From JAUYQR01 sp031415015 (lineage in GTDB: Bacteria; Pseudomonadota; Alphaproteobacteria; Rhodobacterales; Rhodobacteraceae): 64,000 nt of DNA. Below are positions 34,300 through 42,643 of the stretch, piece by piece. A program made the translations under genes and the position numbers. The first letter of the stretch is position 1. Each line of letters starts with the position of its first letter. The notes beneath the pieces are model-generated. The model saw nothing but the letters and a program-made list of their open reading frames with translations, was not told the origin of the DNA and searched no databases. The stretch covers positions 1 through 64,000 of the forward strand of contig JANOQT010000020.1 in assembly GCA_031415015.1 (NCBI GenBank). The letters run 5' to 3'.

Positions 34300-35196
34300 A
34301 TGAAAAAGCTGCTGTCTGCCACCGCGATGACCGCCGTCCTTGCATCAACCGCCTTCGCGCAAGAGATCACCGAGTTCAACATCGGCATCCTTGGCGGCGA
34401 AAACGCCCAGGACCGCATGACCTCGAACGAATGTTTCCGCGCCTTGATCGAGGCAGAGCTTGGCGTTCCGGTCAAGATCTTCACCCCGGCCGACTATGAC
34501 GGCGTGATTCAGGGCCTGCTTGGCGGCTCGCTTGACTATGCATGGCTTGGCGCGTCGGCCTATGCCAAGATCTACCTGACCGACCCGGAAGCGGTCGAGG
34601 TCAAGCTGACCAAGCAGAACCTCGACGGCTCCACCGGCTATTACTCCATCGGTTTCGCCCGCGCTGACAGCGGCATCACCTCGATGGACGACGCCAAGGG
34701 CAAAACCTTTGCCTTCGCCGATCCGAACTCCACCTCGGGCTTTCTGGTCCCCGGCGCGGAACTGACCGCCAAGTATGGCAAGCTGGAAGAGTACTTCGCC
34801 GAAGTCAAAATGTCCGGCGGGCATGAGCAGACCATCGTCGGCGTCGCCAACGGCGATTTCGAGGCGGGCGTGTCCTGGGCTGACGGTCTGGGCAACTGGG
34901 AAGACGGCTACAACTCGGGTGCCTTCCGCAAAGCCGCCGATGCCGGTCTGGTTGACATGAACAATCTGGTCGAAATCTGGCGCTCGGCCATGATCCCCGA
35001 AGGCCCGATGGTTGTCCGCAAGGCGCTGCCGCAGGACATCAAGGACAAGGTCACCCAGCTGACCGCCGACCTGTGGGAAAAGGATCCGACCTGCGCCTAC
35101 GCCGTTGCAGCCGGTGACGCCAAGGATTTTGTCCCGGTCGAGCATGCCGAATTTGACGGCATCCTCGCCGCCCGTAAATTGCAAGAAGGCATGTAA
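34300..35196 (+). CDS. phnD: Phosphonate ABC transporter substrate-binding protein PhnD
   Basis: 298 aa from ATG 34300 with GGAG nine bases upstream. The signal peptide MKKLLSATAMTAVLASTAFA is cleaved before QEITEFNIGILGGENAQDR, so it is periplasmic. Binding-fold marks are ADYDGVIQGLLGGSLDYAWL, FAFADPNSTSGFLVPGAEL and the C-terminal IPEGPMVVRKALPQDIKDKV. It captures phosphonates and delivers them to the two PhnE permeases. A strong terminator directly after the stop should make its transcript more abundant than the permease message. Confidence 0.95.
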   Translation: MKKLLSATAMTAVLASTAFAQEITEFNIGILGGENAQDRMTSNECFRALIEAELGVPVKIFTPADYDGVIQGLLGGSLDYAWLGASAYAKIYLTDPEAVEVKLTKQNLDGSTGYYSIGFARADSGITSMDDAKGKTFAFADPNSTSGFLVPGAELTAKYGKLEEYFAEVKMSGGHEQTIVGVANGDFEAGVSWADGLGNWEDGYNSGAFRKAADAGLVDMNNLVEIWRSAMIPEGPMVVRKALPQDIKDKVTQLTADLWEKDPTCAYAVAAGDAKDFVPVEHAEFDGILAARKLQEGM

Positions 35197-35212
35197 TTTA
35201 AATCAACGTCAC

Positions 35213-35244
35213 GCCGGGCCCCCGTCTTGGGGGCCCGGCTTTTT
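35213..35244 (+). terminator. Intra-operon Rho-independent terminator between phnD and phnE
   Basis: GCCGGGCCCCC (35213-35223) pairs perfectly with GGGGGCCCGGC (35229-35239), loop GTCTT, followed by five T. It lies 16 nt after the phnD stop and 12 nt before the phnE start. Partial read-through would give more PhnD than PhnE. Confidence 0.85.
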
Positions 35245-35256
35245 CTTGGGGGACCC

Positions 35257-36135
35257 ATGGTCGATATCGCCTTCGGACCGAAACAAGGGCAGCGCCCCGA
35301 CATGTCCAACACCCGTGACGCCTATCTCGACATGGTCCGCCGCAAGCGGATGTATGGCGGGATCATCCTTGTGCTGTTCATCGCGTTCATGGCCTCCGGC
35401 TGGATGCTGGCCGAGGAACGCAACGCCGGCGGTTTCTGGAAAGGTCTGCCGCAGGTGTTCGACTTCCCCGCCGAGGTATTCACCGAGGCCTGGGCCAAAC
35501 GCGCCCTCCTGCCCGCCCTGTTCATCGACCACATCCCCGCCCTGATCGAGACGCTGAACATCGCCGCCGTCGCCACCCTGCTGGGCGCACTCGCCGCTGT
35601 CACGCTGTCCCTTCTCGCCACGCGCGGCCTTGCCCGCTGGCCTCGCCTGATCCCGGTCTTCCGCCGCACCATGGACGCCCTGCGCGCCATCCCGGAAATC
35701 GTCATCGCGCTGATGCTGATCTACATCCTTGGCGGCGGTCCGGTGCCTGCCGTCATCGCCATCGCACTGCACACCGGCGGCGCGCTGGGCAAGCTGTTCT
35801 CCGAGGTCGCCGAAAACGCCGACCTGAAACCGGTCGAAGGCCTCGCCTCGGTCGGCGCCAACTGGTCGCAACGGATGTGGCTGGGGATCATCCCGCAGGT
35901 CGCCCCGAACTGGCTGTCCTACGCGCTGCTGCGGTTCGAGATCAACGTCCGCGCCTCTGCGATCCTCGGTTTCGTGGGCGAGGGCGGCATCGGCCATGAT
36001 CTGAAGCTGGCGATGCAATGGGGCCAGGGCCGTTATGACGAGGTGGTGGCGATCTTCCTTCTGCTGTTTGCCGCCATCGTGGTGATCGACCGCATCTCGG
36101 ACCACTACCGCAACAAACTGGTGAAGGGGACCTGA
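35257..36135 (+). CDS. phnE: Phosphonate ABC transporter permease PhnE (first)
   Basis: 292 aa from ATG 35257; ATG 35302 (MSNTRDAYLD) is an alternative. Membrane segments include YGGIILVLFIAFMASGWML and the core helices around LIETLNIAAVATLLGALAAV. The PhnE docking region reads GASVGANWSQ-like (LASVGANWSQRMWLGIIPQV), and RFEINVRASAILGFVGEGG is the diagnostic C-terminal PhnE motif. It is one half of a two-permease channel with the next gene, which starts 3 nt after its stop. It begins just after the strong terminator, so its expression depends on read-through. Confidence 0.93.
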   Translation: MVDIAFGPKQGQRPDMSNTRDAYLDMVRRKRMYGGIILVLFIAFMASGWMLAEERNAGGFWKGLPQVFDFPAEVFTEAWAKRALLPALFIDHIPALIETLNIAAVATLLGALAAVTLSLLATRGLARWPRLIPVFRRTMDALRAIPEIVIALMLIYILGGGPVPAVIAIALHTGGALGKLFSEVAENADLKPVEGLASVGANWSQRMWLGIIPQVAPNWLSYALLRFEINVRASAILGFVGEGGIGHDLKLAMQWGQGRYDEVVAIFLLLFAAIVVIDRISDHYRNKLVKGT

Positions 36136-36138
36136 GCC

Positions 36139-37458
36139 ATGACCGCCACGATGTCCCCCGCGCTTGCCGACACCCTCACCGCCCGGTTCACCGCCAAACG
36201 CCGCATGGCCTTTGCGATCCCCGCCGTGATCCTCGCCTACCTGATCTACGCCGCAATCAGCTTTGACGTCGCCGGTCTTGTCCAGCGCGCCCGCATGGAC
36301 AACGCGGCCATCCTTCTGGGGGACTTCTGGTCGCACAAGACCCACGTCACCCGTGACAACCGGTCAGGCAACATCGTCGTCGCCATCGAAGGCGAAGCCA
36401 AAGGCACCTACCCGCCCGGCATGCTGCCCGACTGGGTAACCATCGCGGGCGACGTCACCACCGTCGACCTTGGCACCGGCCATGTCGTCACCTATGACGA
36501 CGCCGGCGCGCGCTTTGTTGTGCCCGGCTACGGCACCATCGACATTCGCCCCGTCGGCGGCAAACCGGTGCTGACCGCGCCAGAGCCGATCCCCGACTGG
36601 ATCAGCGTTGCCGAAAACAAGGTCTCTGTCACCACCGCCGCGGGCCGGTTCAGCTATTCCCGCTCCAAGGTGGAAACCTTCAAGTACGAACCGGGTTGGG
36701 AGCTGTGGTTCTTCACCCTTGACAGCCCGTTTTATGGCCGCAGCATCAGTGACCTTGCGGGCCTCGCGCTCTCCGCAGACCGGATTGACCCCGCACGCAC
36801 GAACGCAGGCTACATGCTGTCCGAATTCTGGACCAACAAGATGTGGCGCCACCGCGACGTCGCCTGGGCGATCTTCGAGACGATCCTGATGGCCTTCCTC
36901 GGCACCATGACCGCTGCTCTGGTCGCCCTGCCGCTGTCGTTCCTCGCTGCCCGCAACTTCAACCCGCTTGGACCCCTGCGCTTTGCCGCCCGCCGGGTGT
37001 TCGACTTCATCCGCGGGGTGGACGGGCTGATCTGGACCATCATCCTGTCCCGCGCCTTCGGGCCGGGACCGATGACCGGGGCCATCGCCATCGCGCTGAC
37101 CGACGCCGGCACCTTCGGCAAGACCTTCTCCGAAGCGCTGGAAAACATCGACGAAAAGCAGGTCGAAGGCATCCAGTCCACCGGGGCCAATTCCATGCTG
37201 CGCGCCCGCTTTGGCGTCATCCCGCAGATCACGCCGGTGCTGCTCAGTCAGGTCCTGTACTATCTGGAATCAAACACCCGCTCGGCCACCGTGATTGGTG
37301 CCATCGTCGGCGGCGGCATCGGTCTGCTGCTGACCCAGGCGATCATCACCCAGAAGGACTGGGAAGAGGTGGCCTATTACATGGTCCTGATCGTGCTGAT
37401 GGTCATGCTGATGGACACGCTGTCAGGCTGGCTGCGCCGCAAGCTGATCAAGGGCTGA
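36139..37458 (+). CDS. phnE: Phosphonate ABC transporter permease PhnE (second, extended)
   Basis: 439 aa, longer than the first PhnE because about 200 residues between the first helix (MAFAIPAVILAYLIYAAI) and the permease core form a probable periplasmic beta-rich insertion (NRSGNIVVAIEGEAKGTYPP through the WELWFFTLDSPFYGR region). The core has IFETILMAFLGTMTAALVAL, GVDGLIWTIILSRAFGPGPM, the EAA-like GIQSTGANSMLRARFGVIPQ and the ending YYLESNTRSATVIGAIVGGG. It pairs with the first PhnE. The acyltransferase gene follows after 3 nt. Confidence 0.92.
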   Translation: MTATMSPALADTLTARFTAKRRMAFAIPAVILAYLIYAAISFDVAGLVQRARMDNAAILLGDFWSHKTHVTRDNRSGNIVVAIEGEAKGTYPPGMLPDWVTIAGDVTTVDLGTGHVVTYDDAGARFVVPGYGTIDIRPVGGKPVLTAPEPIPDWISVAENKVSVTTAAGRFSYSRSKVETFKYEPGWELWFFTLDSPFYGRSISDLAGLALSADRIDPARTNAGYMLSEFWTNKMWRHRDVAWAIFETILMAFLGTMTAALVALPLSFLAARNFNPLGPLRFAARRVFDFIRGVDGLIWTIILSRAFGPGPMTGAIAIALTDAGTFGKTFSEALENIDEKQVEGIQSTGANSMLRARFGVIPQITPVLLSQVLYYLESNTRSATVIGAIVGGGIGLLLTQAIITQKDWEEVAYYMVLIVLMVMLMDTLSGWLRRKLIKG

Positions 37459-37461
37459 GGC

Positions 37462-38079
37462 ATGACCAGACTCTCCGCCAATGTCCCGCTTATTCACCCC
37501 GACTGTCTGATCATGAACGCCCATTTCGGGGCCTATTGCGAGGTGGGGCAAGGCAGCCGCGTGCTGAACACCACATTCTGCGACTACGCCTATTGCGACC
37601 GGCTGTCCGATATCGCCAACGCCACCGTGGGCCGCTTTGCCAACATCGCCGCCATGACGCGGATCGGGCCGACCGACCACCCCTATGACCACGCCTCGCT
37701 GCACCATTTCCTCTACCGGTCGTCCCACTACTGGGATGACGCTCAGGATGACCCGGCGCATTTCGCGGCGCGGGCCGCCCGACGCTCCGTGATCGGTCCC
37801 GATACCTGGATCGGCCACGGCGCAATCATCAAACCCGAAGTCATCATCGGCGCGGGGGCCATCATCGCGTCGGGGGCCGTGGTGACAAAAGACGTACCAC
37901 CCTACATGATCGTGGCTGGCCTGCCCGCCACCCCCCTGCGCCCCCGCTTTGGCCCCGGCATCGCCGACCGGCTGATGGCGCTGGCCTGGTGGGACTGGGA
38001 CCATACGCGCCTGCGCCACGCGCTGGAGGACTTTCGCGCCCTCAAGGCCGAGGCGTTTTTGGAAAAATATCACGCCTGA
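37462..38079 (+). CDS. Hexapeptide-repeat acetyltransferase of phosphonate operons (TIGR03308-type)
   Basis: 205 aa left-handed beta-helix acyltransferase. Hexapeptide turns are visible in CEVGQGSRVLNTTF, IANATVGRFANIAAMTRIG and, most clearly, IGPDTWIGHGAIIKPEVIIG followed by AGAIIASGAVVTKDVPPYMI. The catalytic histidine is likely in IGPTDHPYDH or WIGHG. Members occur in C-P lyase operons and may acetylate aminophosphonates, as the unrelated PhnO does; that is inference. It is last in the phnC-D-E-E unit, and its 3' end overlaps the convergent phnF by 10 nt. Confidence 0.88.
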   Translation: MTRLSANVPLIHPDCLIMNAHFGAYCEVGQGSRVLNTTFCDYAYCDRLSDIANATVGRFANIAAMTRIGPTDHPYDHASLHHFLYRSSHYWDDAQDDPAHFAARAARRSVIGPDTWIGHGAIIKPEVIIGAGAIIASGAVVTKDVPPYMIVAGLPATPLRPRFGPGIADRLMALAWWDWDHTRLRHALEDFRALKAEAFLEKYHA

Positions 38080-38777
38080 TCCGGGTTCACCGTCAGCGTG
38101 ATCCGGTCGCCGGCAAACCAGGTGGTGCCATGTTCCACCGGCACTCCGTCTGCATCGACATTGACCGCCACCGTCCGCAGGATCGCAGCGCCGGTCACCA
38201 CCTGCAACCCAAGCGCCAGCACCGGCGTGGCCAGCTTGGCGGTCAGGCGCGTTTCCAGCCGGGTGTAGTCGGTCAGCCCACAGACGGCCAGCGCATCGGT
38301 AATCGACCCGCCTGCAGCGATGGCTTCCGGCAACCCGGGGAAACGGGCGGCGGGAAACACCGACCGGAACACCGCCAGCGGCTGACCATCCGCCAGCGAC
38401 AGGCCTTCCACCACATGCACCGGCGTGGCGGGCGGCAGATGCAAGGCCTCTGCCTCGCGGTCGCTGGCTGGGCGTGTCTCGTTCCGGGTGATCCGGCGTG
38501 ACGGAGTGCGCCCGCTTGCCATGACGTTTTGGTGGAACCGCACCCGCCGCCCCAGCGGGTAATCCGTGGGTCTGGCGGTGACAAAGACCCCCGCCCCGCG
38601 CCGGGAATGCACGATGCCCGCCTCAGCCAGCGCCTGCAGCGCGTGGCGCACCGTATGGCGGTTGACCCCAAAGCGCGCCGAAAGCGCCGCTTCGGTCGGC
38701 AGTTTGGCACCGGGCCGGTAAAGACCCGAGGCGATCTCGTTCCGAAGGGTTTCGGCGATGTCAGACCATAGGGCCAA
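38070..38777 (-). CDS. phnF: GntR/HutC-family regulator PhnF
   Basis: 235 aa with a TTG start at 38775-38777 (AGGA about 9 nt upstream); no in-frame ATG nearby fits. The N-terminal winged helix is classical GntR: MALWSDIAETLRNEIASGLY, PGAKLPTEAALSARFGVNRH, TVRHALQALAEAGIVHSRRG. The C-terminal UTRA domain contains TRLETRLTAKLATPVLALG. PhnF regulators repress phosphonate genes. A perfect inverted repeat in the phnF-phnG spacer is its likely operator. Its 3' end overlaps the convergent acyltransferase gene. Confidence 0.92.
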   Translation of the reverse strand: MALWSDIAETLRNEIASGLYRPGAKLPTEAALSARFGVNRHTVRHALQALAEAGIVHSRRGAGVFVTARPTDYPLGRRVRFHQNVMASGRTPSRRITRNETRPASDREAEALHLPPATPVHVVEGLSLADGQPLAVFRSVFPAARFPGLPEAIAAGGSITDALAVCGLTDYTRLETRLTAKLATPVLALGLQVVTGAAILRTVAVNVDADGVPVEHGTTWFAGDRITLTVNPDQA

Positions 38778-38843
38778 GGCTGCATCCTGTCATATAAAAT
38801 TCACAACTCTGCGGTTGTAGCGGTTGGACACCATGGTATCATT

Positions 38844-38869
38844 TGTCTAGTTGTATAGTGTACTAGACA
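38844..38869. promoter_or_regulatory. Probable PhnF operator upstream of phnG
   Basis: TGTCTAGT (38844-38851) and ACTAGACA (38862-38869) are perfect 8-bp inverted arms around a 10-nt spacer containing GTATAG. GTNTAGAC-like half-sites are typical of HutC-subfamily GntR proteins. A possible promoter (TTGTAG 38815-38820, 16 nt, TATCAT 38837-38842) would place the operator at the transcription start of phnG, fitting repression. Confidence 0.65.
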
Positions 38870-38893
38870 GCTTCGCAAGATGTCGAGGATCCG

Positions 38894-39337
38894 ATGACAA
38901 ACTCCGCTTTGATCGCGCGCAAGGGCTGGATGTCGCTGCTGGCCAAGGCCGCTCCGGCGCGTCTGGCGGCGCTTTTGCCAGACCTGCCGGACCATGCCCT
39001 GCTTCGCCCGCCCGAAGTGGGGGCAGTGATGGTGCAGGGTCGCATCGGTGGCACCGGCGACGCGTTCAATCTGGGCGAGATGACGGTAACCCGCGCCTCG
39101 GTCCGGCTGGCGGACGGGGCGGTGGGTCATGCCTGGGTGCAGGGCCGCGACAAGGCCCATGCCACGCGGGCCGCCGTGGCCGATGCGCTGATGCAGACGA
39201 AGGCTGCGGCAGGTATCCGGGCGTCGGTTCTCGACCCCCTCACCCGTGACGCTGTGGCGGCGCAGTCGCAACGCGCCGGCAAGGCGGCAGCCACAAAGGT
39301 CGATTTCTTCACCATGGTCCGCGGAGAAGACCTATGA
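38894..39337 (+). CDS. phnG: C-P lyase subunit PhnG
   Basis: 147 aa, normal for PhnG. It is part of the PhnGHIJ core that displaces adenine from ATP with a phosphonate (with PhnI and PhnL). Typical segments are ARKGWMSLLAKAAPARLAAL at the N-terminus, LLRPPEVGAVMVQGRIGGTG, FNLGEMTVTRASVRL and ADALMQTKAAAG. Start ATG 38894, first gene of phnG-H-I-J-K-L-N behind the PhnF operator. Its TGA overlaps the phnH start (ATGA). Confidence 0.93.
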   Translation: MTNSALIARKGWMSLLAKAAPARLAALLPDLPDHALLRPPEVGAVMVQGRIGGTGDAFNLGEMTVTRASVRLADGAVGHAWVQGRDKAHATRAAVADALMQTKAAAGIRASVLDPLTRDAVAAQSQRAGKAAATKVDFFTMVRGEDL

Positions 39338-39903
39338 ACCCCGCCGCGCTGACTGGCGGCTTCGCCACCCCTCCCTTGCAATCCGCCCGCGCTTTCCGCG
39401 CGATCCTCGAGGCGATGGCACGCCCCGGCACCATCCACCGCGTCGAAGGTGCGGTCCCCCCCGAGGCTTTGTCGACGGCGGCAGGGGTCGCCCTGCTGAC
39501 GCTGGCCGATGCCACCACGCCGCTGCATCTGGCGGGGGCCGCCAATTGCAAGGCGGTGCGCGATTGGGTCACCTTTCACATCGGCGCGCCACTTGTCGCC
39601 GCCGAAGATGCCGATTTCGCGGTCGGCACCTGGGCTGCCCTGCACCCCGTCAGCCGCTTTCGCATCGGTCAGCCGGATTACCCCGACCGCTCCGCCACCC
39701 TGATCGTCGAGGTCGACCGTCTGACCAACCACGGCGCCAGCCTGACCGGCCCGGGCATTGAGACCGCCACCTGGCTCAGCCTGCCGGAAACCGCCGCTTT
39801 CGTGACCAACCGCCGCCAGTTCCCGCTGGGCTTCGACTGCCTGTTCACCTTTGGCAACCGGCTGGCGGGCCTGCCCCGATCAACCCGCGTGGAGGCTCTC
39901 TGA
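39334..39903 (+). CDS. phnH: C-P lyase subunit PhnH
   Basis: 189 aa. PhnH is the non-catalytic dimeric subunit of the C-P lyase core complex. Family features are QSARAFRAILEAMARPGTIH at the N-terminus, VALLTLADATTPLHL, and the C-terminal FPLGFDCLFTFGNRLAGLPR with the STRVE tail. The start overlaps the phnG stop, and the stop overlaps the phnI start (TGATG), so translation is coupled through the core subunits. Confidence 0.93.
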   Translation: MNPAALTGGFATPPLQSARAFRAILEAMARPGTIHRVEGAVPPEALSTAAGVALLTLADATTPLHLAGAANCKAVRDWVTFHIGAPLVAAEDADFAVGTWAALHPVSRFRIGQPDYPDRSATLIVEVDRLTNHGASLTGPGIETATWLSLPETAAFVTNRRQFPLGFDCLFTFGNRLAGLPRSTRVEAL

Positions 39904-40985
39904 TGTATGTCGCGGTCAAGGGTGGCGAACGCGCCATCGACAATGCCCACGCCTGGCTGGCCGAAGAACGCCGGGGCGATCCGTCGGTGGCCGATCTGTC
40001 GCTGGACCAGATCCGCGAACAGCTGCGGCTGGCAGTCAACCGTGTCATGGCCGAAGGCTCGCTCTACGACCCCGATCTGGCCGCGCTGGCGATCAAGCAA
40101 TCGCGCGGCGACCTGATCGAGGCGGTGTTCCTGATCCGCGCCTATCGCACAACGCTGCCCCGCCTTGGCGCATCGAACCCGGTCAATACCGCCGACATGG
40201 CCATCGACCGGCGCATCTCGGCCACGTTCAAGGACCTGCCGGGCGGGCAGGTGCTGGGGCCGACCTTCGACTACACCCACCGCCTGCTGGATTTCAAACT
40301 CGCCGCCGAAGGCCCGGTGGCCCCTGCCCCGACCGCCGCCTCCACTCCCGGCCCCGTGCCGCACGTCACGGAATTCCTAAACCGCGACGGCCTGATCGAA
40401 CCGGCCCTGCGCACCGGTGACGCCCCCACCGACCTGACCCGCACGCCGCTTGAACTGCCCGCCTCGCGCGCGCTGCGCCTGCAGGCGATCACCCGGGGCG
40501 ACGAGGGCTTCATCCTGTCGCTCGCCTATTCCACCCAACGCGGCTACGGGCGCACCCATGCCTTCGTGGGCGAGCTGCGCATCGGCCGCGTCGCCGTCGA
40601 AGTCGACATCCCCGAACTGGGCTTTGCGGTCGAGATCGGCGAAGTTGAGCTGACCGAATGCGAAACGGTGAACCAGTTCAAGGGATCGAAAACCGAACCG
40701 CCGCAATTCACCCGGGGCTACGGCCTTGTCTTCGGCCAATCCGAACGCAAGGCCATCGCGATGAGCCTGGTAGACCGCGCCCTGCGCTGGCAGGAACTGG
40801 GCGAAGACAGCATCGGCGCCCCCGCGCAGGACGAGGAGTTCGTGCTGTCGCACTGCGACAACATTCAGGCCACCGGTTTTCTGGAACACATCAAACTGCC
40901 GCATTACGTGGATTTTCAGGCCGAACTGGAACTGGTCCGCCGCCTGCGGGCAGAGGCCATCCAGATGCAGGAGGCGGCGGAATGA
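39903..40985 (+). CDS. phnI: C-P lyase subunit PhnI
   Basis: 360 aa, normal length. PhnI is the nucleosidase that, with PhnG, H and L, transfers the phosphonate onto ribose of ATP. The N-terminus MYVAVKGGERAIDNAHAWLA is diagnostic, as are RVMAEGSLYDPDLAALAIKQ, FLIRAYRTTLPRLG and ISATFKDLPGGQVLGPTFDY. Near the C-terminus YGLVFGQSERKAIAMSLVDR and the VLSHCDNIQATGFLEHIKLP segment are fully conserved. The ATGA overlap links it to phnJ. Confidence 0.95.
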   Translation: MYVAVKGGERAIDNAHAWLAEERRGDPSVADLSLDQIREQLRLAVNRVMAEGSLYDPDLAALAIKQSRGDLIEAVFLIRAYRTTLPRLGASNPVNTADMAIDRRISATFKDLPGGQVLGPTFDYTHRLLDFKLAAEGPVAPAPTAASTPGPVPHVTEFLNRDGLIEPALRTGDAPTDLTRTPLELPASRALRLQAITRGDEGFILSLAYSTQRGYGRTHAFVGELRIGRVAVEVDIPELGFAVEIGEVELTECETVNQFKGSKTEPPQFTRGYGLVFGQSERKAIAMSLVDRALRWQELGEDSIGAPAQDEEFVLSHCDNIQATGFLEHIKLPHYVDFQAELELVRRLRAEAIQMQEAAE

Positions 40986-41857
40986 CCCACGACCCCGCCT
41001 ATAACTTCGCCTATCTGGACGAGGCGACCAAACGGATGATCCGCCGCGCGATCCTGAAAGGCCTTGCGGTGCCCGGCTATCAGGTGCCCTTTGCCAGCCG
41101 CGAAATGCCGATGCCCTACGGCTGGGGCACCGGCGGCGTGCAGGTGACGGCGGCCTGCCTTATCCCCGAAGACCGGCTGAAGGTGATCGACCAGGGCGCC
41201 GATGACACCACCAACGCCGTGTCGATCCGCAAATTCTTTTCCCGCACCGCTGGGGTCGCCACCACCGAATCCACCACTGAGGCCACCCTGATCCAGACCC
41301 GCCACCGCATTCCCGAAACCCCACTGCGTGAAGGCCAGATCCTTGTCTATCAGGTGCCGATCCCCGAACCGCTGCGCTTTCTTGAACCCCGCGAAACCGA
41401 GACCCGCAAGATGCACGAGCTGGAGGAATACGGCCTGATGCACGTCAAACTGTACGAAGACATCGCCCGCCACGGCCAGATTGCCACCTCCTACGCCTAT
41501 CCGGTCAAGGTTGAAGGCCGCTATGTGATGGACCCCTCGCCGATCCCGAAATTCGACAACCCGAAACTGTCCGACAATGCCGCAATCCAGCTGTTTGGCG
41601 CGGGCCGCGAACAGCGCATCTACGCCGTCCCCCCCTACACCAAGGTGACCAGTCTGGATTTCGACGATCATCCGTTCACCGCATCCAAGGCCCCGCATGC
41701 CTGCGACCTTTGCGCGGCGGCCTACACCTATCTGGACGAGGTCATCACCGATGACCGTGGCAGCCGGATGTATGTCTGCTCCGACACCGATTTCTGCGCC
41801 GGACGGCGGGCCAAAGGGCATTCCGGGCGGCTTGGCGCCACGCAGGCGGCATCGTGA
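40982..41857 (+). CDS. phnJ: C-P lyase, radical SAM subunit PhnJ
   Basis: 291 aa. PhnJ breaks the C-P bond of ribose-1-phosphonate 5-phosphate by SAM radical chemistry, releasing the alkane. All key residues are present at the positions of the E. coli enzyme: Gly32 in VPGYQVPF, and Cys241, Cys244, Cys266 and Cys272 in CDLCAAAYTYLDE and VCSDTDFC. The N-terminus YNFAYLDEATKRMIRRAILK is standard. ATG 40982 overlaps the phnI stop. Expected to be active from sequence. Confidence 0.97.
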   Translation: MTHDPAYNFAYLDEATKRMIRRAILKGLAVPGYQVPFASREMPMPYGWGTGGVQVTAACLIPEDRLKVIDQGADDTTNAVSIRKFFSRTAGVATTESTTEATLIQTRHRIPETPLREGQILVYQVPIPEPLRFLEPRETETRKMHELEEYGLMHVKLYEDIARHGQIATSYAYPVKVEGRYVMDPSPIPKFDNPKLSDNAAIQLFGAGREQRIYAVPPYTKVTSLDFDDHPFTASKAPHACDLCAAAYTYLDEVITDDRGSRMYVCSDTDFCAGRRAKGHSGRLGATQAAS

Positions 41858-42639
41858 TGCGGGCCCTGAAAACATCACCGGACGATCAGCCGCTACTGGC
41901 GGTGCACGGCCTGACCAAACGCTACGGCACGCGGATCGGCTGCACGGATGTATCGTTCGACCTTTACCCCGGCGAGGTGCTGGGCGTGGTTGGTGAAAGC
42001 GGGTCCGGCAAATCGACCCTGCTGTCCTGCCTTGCCGGGCATCTGCGGCCGGATCTGGGCCGCGTCAGCTATGATGGCCGCGATGTGCTGGCGATGGCCG
42101 AAACCGAACGACGCAGGCTGTCGCGCACCGACTGGGCCTATGTCCACCAGAACCCGCGCGACGGTTTGCGGATGGGCGTATCGGCGGGCGGCAATGTCGG
42201 CGAACGACTGATGGCCGTCGGCGCGCGCCACTACGGCGATATCCGCGCCAAAGCGACCGACTGGCTGGGCCGGGTGGAAATTGCCGATGACCGCATCGAC
42301 GACCGCCCCACTGCGTTTTCGGGTGGCATGCAGCAACGGCTGCAGATCGCGCGCAATCTGGTGACCGGCCCCCGGCTGGTGTTCATGGATGAACCGACCG
42401 GCGGGCTCGATGTCTCGGTGCAGGCGCGGCTTCTGGACCTGTTGCGCGGCCTTGTCCGCGACCTTGACCTGTCGGTGATCATCGTCACCCATGATCTGGC
42501 GGTGGTCCGGTTGCTGGCCCACCGGCTGATGGTGATGAAATCGGGCCGTGTGGTGGAACAAGGCCTGACCGATCAGGTGCTGGACGATCCGCAACACGCC
42601 TACACGCAGTTGCTCGTATCCTCTGTCTTGCAGGTCTAG
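41857..42639 (+). CDS. phnK: C-P lyase ABC-type subunit PhnK
   Basis: 260 aa from ATG 41857, overlapping the phnJ stop as TGATG; GTG 41854 is an alternative. An ABC ATPase related to oligopeptide transporters, with Walker A GESGSGKST, signature FSGGMQQRLQIARNL, Walker B LVFMDEPTGGLDVSVQ and the switch histidine IIVTHDLAVVRLL. In E. coli PhnK binds to PhnJ on the core complex and does not drive transport. The VSFDLYPGEVLGVVGES and RRRLSRTDWAYVHQNPRDGL segments are typical. Confidence 0.94.
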   Translation: MRALKTSPDDQPLLAVHGLTKRYGTRIGCTDVSFDLYPGEVLGVVGESGSGKSTLLSCLAGHLRPDLGRVSYDGRDVLAMAETERRRLSRTDWAYVHQNPRDGLRMGVSAGGNVGERLMAVGARHYGDIRAKATDWLGRVEIADDRIDDRPTAFSGGMQQRLQIARNLVTGPRLVFMDEPTGGLDVSVQARLLDLLRGLVRDLDLSVIIVTHDLAVVRLLAHRLMVMKSGRVVEQGLTDQVLDDPQHAYTQLLVSSVLQV

Positions 42640-42643
42640 ACCC

